NCBI RefSeq assembly: GCF_000235605.1
Contig: NC_016584.1
Coordinates: forward strand, 5,705,151 to 5,769,150
DNA from: Desulfosporosinus orientis DSM 765
GTDB taxonomy: Bacteria > Bacillota > Desulfitobacteriia > Desulfitobacteriales > Desulfitobacteriaceae
Direction: 5' to 3'
Length of the DNA: 64,000 nucleotides
Shown here: piece after piece, positions 1 to 8,190 of the stretch
How positions within the stretch are numbered: position 1 is the first letter of the stretch
Layout: each line of letters begins with the position of its first letter
Notes under the pieces: model-generated
The model's input: the letters and a program-made list of their open reading frames with translations, nothing else
Databases searched by the model: none
Told to the model about the DNA's origin: nothing
Position numbers and translations under genes: made by a program

Positions 1-62
1 AATTCTGGAGTCATAATGAGTTTTTGAGTTTGCTCGAGACTCAAACCATAACCTAACCGCAC
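1..62 (-). CDS. rpoN: RNA polymerase sigma-54 factor, N-terminal fragment (cut by window edge)
   Basis: A GTG codon at 62-60, preceded by the ribosome site AAAGGGGGG, opens a frame that runs off the left edge. The 20 visible codons read VRLGYGLSLEQTQKLIMTPE. This matches the glutamine-rich region I of sigma-54, where the pattern Q-x-Q-x-L-x-MTP is conserved and contacts enhancer-binding activators. The gene lies downstream of whiA in the same direction, 50 bases after its stop. Only about 20 of an expected 450-480 residues are present, so the identification rests on this motif alone. Sigma-54 would direct activator-dependent transcription of nitrogen, carbon or fatty-acid genes. Confidence 0.8.
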   Translation of the reverse strand, partial: MRLGYGLSLEQTQKLIMTPE

Positions 63-112
63 CTTATTCCCCCCTTTAACTCAATCTAAAACTATCTTAC
101 TAGTACTTTATT

Positions 113-1057
113 TTAAGTTCCCAGTCTTTGGTTCCTAATCTGATTTGCAAATTCGTCGATTTTTCTCATTCGGTGATTCACGCCGGATTTGCCCACCTTT
201 GGATTTAGCATTTCACCAAGTTCCTTTAAACTGGCTTCCGAATATTTCAAACGCAGCTCAGCAATATCTCTTAATGTAGAAGGCAAGGATTGTAAGCCAA
301 CGGTATCCGCAATATATTGGATGTTCTCTAGCTGCCGTACTGCAGCATCGACAATTTTGTCCAAATTGGCAGTCTCACAATTTACCAGTCGATTCACTTG
401 ATTACGCACATCTTTAAGAACCCGAACATTTTCAAATTCCAATAAGGCATGATGAGCTCCGATGAAGCCGAGAAAATCTACGATGTGTTCGCTTTCTTTG
501 AGATAAACCACATACCAGTTTTTACGCATGCTTACTTTTGCTCGTAATTTAAATTTGTTAATCAATTGACACAAAGCCAGGGCATGTTGTTCATCATTAC
601 TGACAATTTCAAGATGATAGGTTCCCTCAGGATTGTTGATGGAACCTCCTGCTAAAAAGGCTCCTCGCAAATAGGCTTTTTGATCACACCTCTTTTTAAT
701 AAGATTAGGAGCAATTCCTGGGTAAATCTGACCGTCTTCATCCATTAGCCCCAAATTTTTCAGGTCGGCCAAGCCACGGGGATGAATTCTCACTAAATAG
801 GAATTGTTCTTACGCAATCTAAGCTTGCGGCGAACGACAATTTCAACTTGACGCTTGAGAACATCTTTAGCTAAGCGATAAATCTTACGTGCCACAGGTG
901 CACTCTCTGTGATGACGTTCAAAGTATATTGATGATGAGCACTTATCTGGAGGGTTCCGTCCATTCGGACTAAAGCTGCCAGTTCCGCTAAATCACAACA
1001 GGATTTCTGGTCGCTAAGACGAGCAAGCTCTTCCTTTGTAACAGCACTAAAAGACAT
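113..1057 (-). CDS. whiA: WhiA sporulation/cell-division regulator
   Basis: The 314-residue product has the WhiA layout. An N-terminal LAGLIDADG-endonuclease-derived domain covers about residues 20-200 ([17 protein letters not shown] near 20-36 and [15 protein letters not shown] near 129). A C-terminal helix-turn-helix domain covers about 220-310 ([11 protein letters not shown], then a recognition-helix region ending [11 protein letters not shown]). In Actinobacteria WhiA controls sporulation septation; in Bacillus it binds DNA without an obvious regulon and affects division and nucleoid segregation. It follows yvcK after 154 bases, the usual rapZ-yvcK-whiA order of Firmicutes. The ATG start follows a GA-rich ribosome site. 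Confidence 0.95.
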   Translation of the reverse strand: MSFSAVTKEELARLSDQKSCCDLAELAALVRMDGTLQISAHHQYTLNVITESAPVARKIYRLAKDVLKRQVEIVVRRKLRLRKNNSYLVRIHPRGLADLKNLGLMDEDGQIYPGIAPNLIKKRCDQKAYLRGAFLAGGSINNPEGTYHLEIVSNDEQHALALCQLINKFKLRAKVSMRKNWYVVYLKESEHIVDFLGFIGAHHALLEFENVRVLKDVRNQVNRLVNCETANLDKIVDAAVRQLENIQYIADTVGLQSLPSTLRDIAELRLKYSEASLKELGEMLNPKVGKSGVNHRMRKIDEFANQIRNQRLGT

Positions 1058-1090
1058 TCTCCAGTCCCCCTCTTATCATGGTTCAAGGTC

Positions 1091-1119
1091 CGAGATTCGT
1101 GGTTCGCTGCTAAATCTCG
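1091..1119. other. Small inverted repeat between yvcK and whiA
   Basis: CGAGATT at 1091-1097 and AATCTCG at 1113-1119 form a 7-bp stem with a 15-base loop in the 154-base gap between yvcK and whiA. No T-run follows on either strand, so it is not a convincing terminator. It could be a leader structure for whiA. Confidence 0.35.
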
Positions 1120-1211
1120 AGTAATTCACCAATTTCAAAATTATCGAATTTATTTAATTGCAGGCTGCCCGTCTTGGATAAAGTGAGTTCCTTTTTTATC
1201 TTAAAGGGTAC

Positions 1212-2585
1212 CTAGGAATTTTTTCGGAGCTTCCGGGTAAGCAAATAGGAGTCAACGAGAGCAATTCGTTCTCCGATAGGCTTTAAACGAAAGAGGAGGC
1301 GAATTAATTCTTTCGCCAAGCGATCCGAATCATGGCGTACAACATTCCTTTCCTGGACCAAATTCGCTTCAAAATACTTAGCACCTAGATGCTGTACCAT
1401 TTTGGGATCTGCTGCAACCGGAGCAGCATCTTCTTGGCTATAGCGTTTTAATAAGGGTGCGGTAATTTCCCCCCGTGAAGCAAGCACCGCATCAACAAAA
1501 TCCGTCCCGCAATGGTCAATAATCGCTTGGAGATGATCGGAGACTTTATACCCGTCTGTCTCCCCCTTCTCCGTCATAACATTGCAGACATAAACACAAG
1601 GTGCGCTTGCTTCTCGAATTTTTTCCCGCAGTCCTGTAACCAATAAATTGGGCAAAACACTTGTATAAAGGCTTCCCGGCCCCAGTACAATAAGGTCCGC
1701 CTCCTCGATTGCCTGTATAGCATCAGGCAATGGAGTACAGTCACTTGGTTCCAGATAGACCCTCTCTATTTTCCCCTCAGTAGCCCTAATGGAGGTCTCT
1801 CCTACGACACGGGTCCCATCCTCCAAATCTGCCATTAAAACAACTTGATCCAACGTTGTAGGAAATACTTTACCCCGCAGAGCAAAGACTTTGCTTACTT
1901 GTTCAATTCCCTTTTGAAAATCACCAAAGGTATCCGTCAATCCCGCCAAAAGTAAGTTTCCTAAACTATGTCCTTTTAGCGCTCCGCTTTCGAAACGATA
2001 TGAGAAAAGGGTGTCCATGATTTCCTCTGTCTCTGCCAAAGCGACCATACAATTGCGCACATCCCCCGGGGGTTGTATGCCCAGTTCATTGCGCAGCTTC
2101 CCAGAGCTTCCTCCGTCATCAGAAACCGTAACAATCGCTGTAAGATTACAGGTATATTGTTTAAGCCCCCTTAACAAAGCGGAAAGTCCTGTCCCACCGC
2201 CTACAACAACAATCTTTGGTCCCCTTCGCAAATGATGGCGAGAATATATTCTGTCCACAATCCTCAGCTCATTTTCTGGCAACACGGAGGAAATAATCGA
2301 ATTAAGCATTTGTTTAAAACCAATGATAATTGCCAAAATACCTACAGCGCTGATAATAGCTCCCGTGGGTATGGTTATCTCCTTTGTACTTCCGGTCAAT
2401 CGATAAATAACTTCTCGAAACTGCAGCTCAGCGTAGCCGATTGCTACACCGTCGTTCATCACTGAAAAACCTGTTGCAAACAGAAATATTCCCAGAACAG
2501 CTAAGAGAAACCACCGCTTCACTTTAATATCAGGATAAAGCCATTTTAGGTATCTATAGATTATTTCATACCTTTTTGGGTTCAT
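1212..2585 (-). CDS. yvcK: YvcK/CofD-like gluconeogenesis factor with N-terminal membrane anchor
   Basis: The 457-residue protein carries the UPF0052/CofD-type fold from about residue 123 onward, opening with a glycine-rich nucleotide-binding loop (GGGTGLS, 129-135) and followed by SDDGGSSGKLR and GDVRNC. YvcK binds UDP-sugars and supports gluconeogenic growth and correct placement of cell-wall enzymes. Unlike the shorter Bacillus protein, this version has about 120 extra N-terminal residues with two membrane helices (about 25-43 and 73-92), so it is predicted to be tethered to the membrane. Its ATG overlaps the rapZ stop by 4 bases (ATGA), which indicates translational coupling. Confidence 0.93.
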   Translation of the reverse strand: MNPKRYEIIYRYLKWLYPDIKVKRWFLLAVLGIFLFATGFSVMNDGVAIGYAELQFREVIYRLTGSTKEITIPTGAIISAVGILAIIIGFKQMLNSIISSVLPENELRIVDRIYSRHHLRRGPKIVVVGGGTGLSALLRGLKQYTCNLTAIVTVSDDGGSSGKLRNELGIQPPGDVRNCMVALAETEEIMDTLFSYRFESGALKGHSLGNLLLAGLTDTFGDFQKGIEQVSKVFALRGKVFPTTLDQVVLMADLEDGTRVVGETSIRATEGKIERVYLEPSDCTPLPDAIQAIEEADLIVLGPGSLYTSVLPNLLVTGLREKIREASAPCVYVCNVMTEKGETDGYKVSDHLQAIIDHCGTDFVDAVLASRGEITAPLLKRYSQEDAAPVAADPKMVQHLGAKYFEANLVQERNVVRHDSDRLAKELIRLLFRLKPIGERIALVDSYLLTRKLRKNS

Positions 2586-3475
2586 TGCGCTAGTCCACGC
2601 TTTTGGTTTTTTGCAGCGTCCCGGTGTTTGATGTTAATAGTATAATCATGTTCTTTCAAAAAACTCCCTACTCGTTCGGCAATAGCTACAGAACGATGTT
2701 GACCTCCTGTACAGCCAATGCCAATGACCAAATGTGTTTTTCCTTCACGGATATATTTAGGCAGGATATACTCTAATAAGTCCAAATACTTTTCCATGAA
2801 ATCTTGTGCCATTTGATTGCCGAAAACGTACTCCCGCACCAGTTCATGCTCTCCCGTTAAAGGACGTAAGGATTCCACATAAAAGGGATTAGGAAGAAAG
2901 CGCACATCCATGATCAAATCGGAATCCATAGGAATTCCATATTTAAAGCCAAAGGATACTACTGAGACAGCCATTTGTCCCAACCCTTGGGATTTGCAGA
3001 AAAGCTCTGCAACTTTGGTCCGCAATTGTGAAGCCGTTAAGTTCGATGTATCGATAATGTTATCGGCTCTGATTCTCAGTTCCTCTAACTGTTGCCGTTC
3101 GGCCTGAATTCCGTCTAAGACCCGTCCGCGAGGAGAAAGGGGATGCCTGCGCCGGGATTCTTTGTAACGGCGAATTAAAGTCTCATCGGATGCATCCAGG
3201 AAAAGGACTTCAATATTAAATCCCTCTTTTTCCAAATTGCTTAAGGCCTCACTGAGGGACGAAAAGAATTCTCCGCCGCGCAAATCACAAACGATGGCTG
3301 CTTTGGAAACTTTGCCTCTGGATTGAGCACAAAGTTCCGCGAATTTGACCAGAAAAGTAGGGGGCAGATTATCGACGCAAAAAAAACCTTGATCTTCAAG
3401 ACTTTGCATAGCCTGAGTCCGCCCGGCGCCGGATAAGCCTGTAATGACAATAAGCTCTAAGCCTTGTTTATTCAT
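2582..3475 (-). CDS. rapZ: RapZ/YvcJ-family nucleotide-binding protein
   Basis: The 297-residue protein has an N-terminal P-loop domain (GLSGAGRT, 13-20), the conserved FFCVDNLPP segment, and a C-terminal domain with GCTGGQHRSVAIAE, the RapZ RNA/metabolite-binding signature. Family members hydrolyse nucleotides; in enterics RapZ steers GlmZ RNA decay to control amino-sugar synthesis, and in Bacillus YvcJ affects competence. The normally invariant Walker A lysine is arginine here (R19, codon CGG), so nucleotide hydrolysis may be weakened. The ATG start has a strong GGAGGTGAAACG leader. The gene heads the rapZ-yvcK-whiA cluster. Confidence 0.93.
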   Translation of the reverse strand: MNKQGLELIVITGLSGAGRTQAMQSLEDQGFFCVDNLPPTFLVKFAELCAQSRGKVSKAAIVCDLRGGEFFSSLSEALSNLEKEGFNIEVLFLDASDETLIRRYKESRRRHPLSPRGRVLDGIQAERQQLEELRIRADNIIDTSNLTASQLRTKVAELFCKSQGLGQMAVSVVSFGFKYGIPMDSDLIMDVRFLPNPFYVESLRPLTGEHELVREYVFGNQMAQDFMEKYLDLLEYILPKYIREGKTHLVIGIGCTGGQHRSVAIAERVGSFLKEHDYTINIKHRDAAKNQKRGLAQ

Positions 3476-3496
3476 CGTTTCACCTCCTCTTCTATC

Positions 3497-4687
3497 TTAT
3501 GATTGCCCTTTTACTGATAAAACTTTTCCAGCTTGCTCCTGGGCATTGTTTAGCGCTTCCTCAGGGGCAGTGCCCCCTGATAGGACATCACTCCAAGCTG
3601 CATCTTGCAGGGGAATCAGCTTCCATTCATAGGTGTTCCCCTCCAAAACCCAAGCCTTGGAAAGAGCAATACTTGCTTGAGGAAAAACGCCTTTCTGAGC
3701 TTCTGGACGTTCATAATAGCTTTTATTAGCTGGGAGCAATTGTCCTGCTTCCACCATTGCCCCCTCAACTTCCGGTGTGAGCAAGGCTTTTTCCACCGTC
3801 TGTATAGCAGCTGTCGTCCCCGGCGTTGTTTTAATGGCCGAATTGGCAATGCCTAAGGTTCTGCCGATTAAAGACTGCCCCTGCCCGCCCAGCAAATCTG
3901 AGAGAGGTATACTCCCCCAGGGAACATTTAATTGAGTTAAGTATTTGGCCGAACTGGCTCCGGCAATTAAATACGGTGTCTGTCCATTGGCAAATGCTGT
4001 TAGAGCAGAGGGATCAATGCGAAAAAGGGCTGAATTCCGCCATGTCAAGAGCTGCTGAAGAAAGGCTAGATTAGCGGCATCATTTAAACTGGGTTTTCCG
4101 CCATTCATCAAGCGCCCTCCCTGCCCATTCCACCACGCAGACAATGATGCTGTGTCCGGAGAAACCAAGGAAACTCCATTAGCAGAAAACAGTTCTGACA
4201 AATCAGCGGGAACAGTTGCTGTATCCGTTCGAAAATAAAGCAAAGGAATATCCGTCAGCCAAGGAAGGGCATACTCTGTCTTGCTAAATCGAAAGGCAGC
4301 TAAGGCGGCAGGAAAACTTGCTTCATCAATATAAGCTGCCGGTGCTAAGGCTCCTTGTCCATAAAGCTGATGAATTGTTTCCCGGGAAGCGATAAACATT
4401 TCCGGTCCTTCTCCGCCTGCCTCAGCTTGGTAGGCGCTGGCTGCAAAGTTTTGTTCCGGAACGTAATTCAGCTTAACAATCACTTCCGGATGTGTCTTTT
4501 CGATGGATTGAACTTGTTTTTCCAAGGTATTGAACTCTGCCCCTTGCAAAGAATGCCATATATCCACAACAGCCGGAGCCGGCCCGCCAGGTTGTCCTGT
4601 CTGCGGAGCCGAAGAACAGCCGCTGATAAACATAACTATGGTCAATATTAAAGACCATCGCTTTAATATCTTACCCTTCTTCATCAT
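3497..4687 (-). CDS. Extracellular solute-binding lipoprotein, family 1 (sugar type)
   Basis: Starting at ATG 4687 (MMKKGKILKRW...), the roughly 396-residue product has a lipoprotein signal peptide with lipobox FISGCSS, so it should be anchored outside the membrane. The mature part shows the family 1 binding-protein pattern: VVDIWHSLQG at the start, an EMFIAS loop, and ALPWLTDIPLLYF. Family members bind sugars or oligosaccharides for ABC importers. No permease or ATPase gene lies beside it, so its partner and ligand are unknown. The start overlaps the upstream radical SAM gene by 17 bases; longer in-frame starts were rejected because they lie deeper inside that gene and break the signal peptide. 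Confidence 0.82.
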   Translation of the reverse strand: MMKKGKILKRWSLILTIVMFISGCSSAPQTGQPGGPAPAVVDIWHSLQGAEFNTLEKQVQSIEKTHPEVIVKLNYVPEQNFAASAYQAEAGGEGPEMFIASRETIHQLYGQGALAPAAYIDEASFPAALAAFRFSKTEYALPWLTDIPLLYFRTDTATVPADLSELFSANGVSLVSPDTASLSAWWNGQGGRLMNGGKPSLNDAANLAFLQQLLTWRNSALFRIDPSALTAFANGQTPYLIAGASSAKYLTQLNVPWGSIPLSDLLGGQGQSLIGRTLGIANSAIKTTPGTTAAIQTVEKALLTPEVEGAMVEAGQLLPANKSYYERPEAQKGVFPQASIALSKAWVLEGNTYEWKLIPLQDAAWSDVLSGGTAPEEALNNAQEQAGKVLSVKGQS

Positions 4688-6440
4688 AACGATAAGCCTT
4701 AACCTTCCCTTGTTGATAGTGAAAAAGATACCAACCCTGTTTTTTCGATTCTTCATCATTGTCCAGTTCCGCTGTAAAGTAGGCAACGGCCGTATTGCGG
4801 AACCACTGACGCCTATCCATTCCTATTCGTTCCGGAATGACACTCTCCCAATAAGAACTCTTGCGAATCTCTTCCGAGGTCGTTTTCCAAACTTCCGAAT
4901 CCATAGTGCCTTTCAGACCATGATATTGAAGATAATCCGGGATATAATTGGGACGTTCCCAAAGATAATAATCAAAGCGCAAGGCATCTCTGATTCTAGA
5001 CCACGAAAACGGGTCTGTCCCTAGCTTTTCTTCAGATAACTCCCGAAGAAATTCCCAAAGTTTATCAAAGAGTGCTTTCCCCTGCCACTGACGGCCAAAC
5101 CAGCCCTTTTGCTGCCAAAATTCTGCAAACTCATGGTAAAAATCGAAGGGCGTTGAAAAAAGGGTCGTTATGATCCCTAAAGCATGTTTGAATTTCCCCG
5201 AATTATAATATCTGTCAAGCACATCTTCTATACGCTGCAATTGAAGCAGCTCACTATAAGACAGTACCTTCGTAGCTAAAATGGTATAGGGAGGATCCGG
5301 TGCAAATACCAGCCCATAACGCATGCTTTGCAGGCGCAGGCCTGATCCTCTTAGTACTTTCAAAAACCCCAGCTGCAGCATATCAGGGGCTACTGTATAG
5401 ACCTCATTAAAGGATTTTCCGAAGGTTTGCCAATCTTCCTCCGGTAACCCGGCAATCAGGTCCAGGTGAAGGGGTATCCCAAAAGCCTTCATCTCTGAGA
5501 TATATTGGCTCCATTTTTCAAAGTTTTGCGGTCGTGAGACAATTTCCAGTGTCGGCCGGTGAGTGGATTGGACGCCAATTTCTAATTGAATTAGACCCCG
5601 GGGATAGTTTCGAAAATATTCCATCCATTCCCCATCTAATAAGTCTCCTGCCATTTCACAATGAACCCTTATCTCCTGAGTATCAGGGTGGTTCACACTT
5701 TCCTCACGTACAATATCCAATATTCTCATAGCATGACGTTTATTAGCATTAAAGGTTCGATCCACGAATTTTATGGTTCGGGCACCATTTTTAAAAAGGC
5801 AGCGCAGCATTTTTCGAAACCTTTCTGGATCCAAAAAACGGACCCCCTGAAAGGTTGAAGACAAGCAATACTGACAGTTAAAGGGACATCCTCTGGTTGT
5901 TTCAACATAAACCAGCCTGCCGGTGAAATCCTCCTCTTCTCCATAAGGAAATGGTAAATCATTTAAGCTTAATGCCTTTGGCGAAGGAGGATTAACTATA
6001 ATTTGTCCATCAAACCTCCAGGCAAGGCCTGGGACTTGTGAAGGATCATGTCCCTCCTGCCAAGTCTGCAGCAATTCAAGAAAAGATTTCTCACCTTCGC
6101 CCATAACAAGGGCATCAACCTCCGGATGGTCCAGCAAAAATTCTTCTGCCTCAAAGGATACTTCCGGACCACCGATTACAAATCGAACTTCAGGGCAAAC
6201 TGGCCGCAGTTGTCTGACCAGCGCCAAAGTTTCCTTTAAATTCCATATATAACACGAAAAGCCGATTATATCTGCTTTAATTTCGAATATTTCTCCAGCA
6301 ACTCGGTCGAGATGATCATTAATACTAAATTCGCGCAGCAAAACCTCTGAATATACCTTGCTAACCTCTTCACGCAAGTACCGAATCGCAAGATTTGTAT
6401 GAATATACTTGGCATTGAGGGCAACCAAAAGAATACGCAA
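4671..6440 (-). CDS. B12-binding-domain radical SAM protein (DUF4080 type)
   Basis: The 589-residue protein has an N-terminal cobalamin-binding-like Rossmann domain (about 1-130, starting MRILLVALNAKYIHTNLA, with GGPEVSFE near 90). A radical SAM barrel follows with the cluster motif C185-x3-C189-x2-C192 (RGCPFNCQYC). The C-terminal third resembles the DUF4080 extension. Such proteins use a [4Fe-4S] cluster and S-adenosylmethionine for difficult methylations or rearrangements; the substrate cannot be deduced here. The start is a TTG preceded by AAAGGGGG at about 10 bases. It is translationally overlapped with the downstream sugar-binding lipoprotein. Confidence 0.88.
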   Translation of the reverse strand: MRILLVALNAKYIHTNLAIRYLREEVSKVYSEVLLREFSINDHLDRVAGEIFEIKADIIGFSCYIWNLKETLALVRQLRPVCPEVRFVIGGPEVSFEAEEFLLDHPEVDALVMGEGEKSFLELLQTWQEGHDPSQVPGLAWRFDGQIIVNPPSPKALSLNDLPFPYGEEEDFTGRLVYVETTRGCPFNCQYCLSSTFQGVRFLDPERFRKMLRCLFKNGARTIKFVDRTFNANKRHAMRILDIVREESVNHPDTQEIRVHCEMAGDLLDGEWMEYFRNYPRGLIQLEIGVQSTHRPTLEIVSRPQNFEKWSQYISEMKAFGIPLHLDLIAGLPEEDWQTFGKSFNEVYTVAPDMLQLGFLKVLRGSGLRLQSMRYGLVFAPDPPYTILATKVLSYSELLQLQRIEDVLDRYYNSGKFKHALGIITTLFSTPFDFYHEFAEFWQQKGWFGRQWQGKALFDKLWEFLRELSEEKLGTDPFSWSRIRDALRFDYYLWERPNYIPDYLQYHGLKGTMDSEVWKTTSEEIRKSSYWESVIPERIGMDRRQWFRNTAVAYFTAELDNDEESKKQGWYLFHYQQGKVKAYRYDEEG

Positions 6441-7071
6441 AAATCGACAACCCCCTTTGCTTTAAGTATAGCGGTTTACCGTCCCCTTTGCAATTGTTAT
6501 GCCAATTTCTCAAGACTTAAATATCCTCTCAAAATCCTTCATCCGCAAACCTATCCTGTATACTGTGAACAGTGGCTAAATATATCCTTATATAATTTAT
6601 TTAGGAGGGCTACTATAACTTTTTATAGTAATACTATTGGAAATTTATTCAAATTATGTTTGCTTTTTTGTGATTTAATATTATGCCGCTGCTATGGCGG
6701 CGCCAGCACAGTATAAAAAAGATAGTACTCCCAGGTCGGGCGGCTTCGCCACATCCGCTCACCCAGCATTCCGAGACTCGCCCACTCGCCGGTGCGGGAC
6801 TTCGCCAAACCTCCGGGTAGTACCTGATGTGAACCCGTGGCTCCGTTTCCCCGCGCCGTCTTGTGGGCTTTTACCGCTCTCCATGCAATGGGTTCACTCC
6901 TGTGGACGAAGCTGCCCTTGCTTTCGGGTCTAGAGGTTCGTTTAATGCATGTTTTTGGGGACCTTGGGAGGACGCTTTTTCCTGTTAGGGCAATGCTTTC
7001 AAGACTATTAATTTTTCAAAGTAACCGCCCATGCCACTGCTAAAGTGCACCAGCAGAGGACAAAAAATGCT
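6441..7071. other. Intergenic region, no gene seen; GC-rich structured stretch plus repeat copy A
   Basis: This 630-base gap has an AT-rich part (6441-6710), containing an 8-bp hairpin TACTATAA/TTATAGTA at 6611-6630, and then a GC-rich part (about 6711-6900). The GC-rich part has direct motif copies (GGCTTCGCC, GACTTCGCC) and an inverted pair GTGAACCC (about 6830) / GGGTTCAC (about 6890). Open frames here have no ribosome site and no recognisable protein. The first part must hold the minus-strand promoter of the radical SAM gene. Confidence 0.6.
6887..7010 (+). repeat. Dispersed intergenic repeat, copy A
   Basis: The first 46 bases (6887-6932, beginning AATGGGTTCACTCC) match 49948-49993 with only two mismatches. 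A weaker match continues for about 70 bases (shared ATGCATGTTT and TAGGGCA blocks). Both copies lie in gaps between minus-strand genes and are followed on the plus strand by a terminator hairpin. It could be a decayed mobile element or a small RNA gene. Confidence 0.65.
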
Positions 7072-7100
7072 AAAACGGCGCCTTATTTTGACGCCGTTTT
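7072..7100. terminator. Bidirectional intrinsic terminator after the deacetylase gene
   Basis: AAAACGGCG (7072-7080) pairs with CGCCGTTTT (7092-7100) around an 11-base loop and is followed by T-runs on the plus strand. It lies 37 bases past the deacetylase stop on the minus strand. Confidence 0.8.
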
Positions 7101-7136
7101 TTTAAATATATATTAAATATATATATTATATGAGCT

Positions 7137-8150
7137 TTAACTGTTAAAGCCTCCGGGGAAAAGGATTGGGGCTACTTTTTCTGTTATTACTCCAAAAGAA
7201 TACCCTTGTTGTTTAAGGAATTCTATGATTTGCGGGAGTGCCTCAATGGTTGTGGTTTTAACCTTTGTATCGTGCATTAGAATAATAACCCGAGGCTTAT
7301 TAGGGACTTGAGTTTTAATATTTTCAATGAGCTGCTCTGCCGGAACTACTGGGGCAGATGCATCGCCGCAGGTGACATTCCAGTCATAGACCAAGTAACC
7401 GGCAGCGTCCAGGGCATTGTAGTAATTGATATGAAAATGATTCTGAGTTCCGCCGGGTGCCCGAATAATTTTAGGGCGAATTCCTATGGTTTTAAAGATA
7501 ACGTCTTCCGCCTGTCTAATTTCTGCTAAAAAGGCCTCTGGCGTAGGGCTCGGACTTGGATAAACCGAACTGTAATCGTGAGAGTACGTGTGATTTCCAA
7601 TCCCCTCTCCTTGCTCAAACTCAGCCCTCAAAAGATCCGGGTACTTGTCAACTTGAGACCCTAAGACAAAAAAAGTTGCTTTCACACCCTCGTCCTGTAA
7701 AATCTTCAGAATGCGAGGCGTTGACTCAGGGTAAGGACCATCGTCGAAGGTCAGGTAGGCAATTTTATCCGGCTCCGCGTCAAATGTTCTTCTCTGCATC
7801 GCTAGTCCCGGAGCACTGGGAGGAGTGCCGTCCAGACCATAAAAAGGATGAATCGGTGTACCGGGAGGATCTATTGAAATCCCGGAGTTAGTAGTACTTT
7901 CCTCCGAATTTCTTTGATTTGAAGAATCAGGAATAGTTTCTGTCTTAGGAGGGATAGGGTAGGTTTCCGGAGTTTGGGGAATATCTGTCTCCTGGCTTGC
8001 CGGTTCTGGCTGCTGGTAAGAGTCGGAGGTGCCGGATGGGGGAACCGTTTCTGCGGGCAGTTCATCTTTTTGACATCCATTCAAATAGATGCTCATCAGA
8101 AGTATTAAAAATACACCTGCTAATCGCCATCGTTTATGTTTTATCCACAT
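7137..8150 (-). CDS. Polysaccharide deacetylase lipoprotein (NodB domain)
   Basis: The 337-residue product begins with a lipoprotein signal (SIYLNGC, Cys26), followed by a Pro/Ser/Thr-rich linker to about residue 125 and then a NodB deacetylase domain. The metal and catalytic motifs are intact: TFDDGP (134-139), H187 and H191 in GNHTYSH, RAPGG, and IILMHD near the end. Such enzymes remove N-acetyl groups from peptidoglycan or other cell-wall glycans at the cell surface. It stands alone between two terminator-like regions; the substrate is not given by its neighbours. Confidence 0.92.
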   Translation of the reverse strand: MWIKHKRWRLAGVFLILLMSIYLNGCQKDELPAETVPPSGTSDSYQQPEPASQETDIPQTPETYPIPPKTETIPDSSNQRNSEESTTNSGISIDPPGTPIHPFYGLDGTPPSAPGLAMQRRTFDAEPDKIAYLTFDDGPYPESTPRILKILQDEGVKATFFVLGSQVDKYPDLLRAEFEQGEGIGNHTYSHDYSSVYPSPSPTPEAFLAEIRQAEDVIFKTIGIRPKIIRAPGGTQNHFHINYYNALDAAGYLVYDWNVTCGDASAPVVPAEQLIENIKTQVPNKPRVIILMHDTKVKTTTIEALPQIIEFLKQQGYSFGVITEKVAPILFPGGFNS

Positions 8151-8190
8151 GCTGTCTGCCCACTTTCAAAGCTTGCTAAAAACCAAGGGT

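Noticed and set aside
4530-5024. 164-codon plus-strand open frame
   Set aside because: It lies antisense to the radical SAM gene and the sugar-binding lipoprotein, has no ribosome site and no recognisable domain.
6694-7043. Plus-strand open frames in the GC-rich island
   Set aside because: Composition-driven frames over repeat sequence, Cys/Pro/Ser-rich, without ribosome sites.
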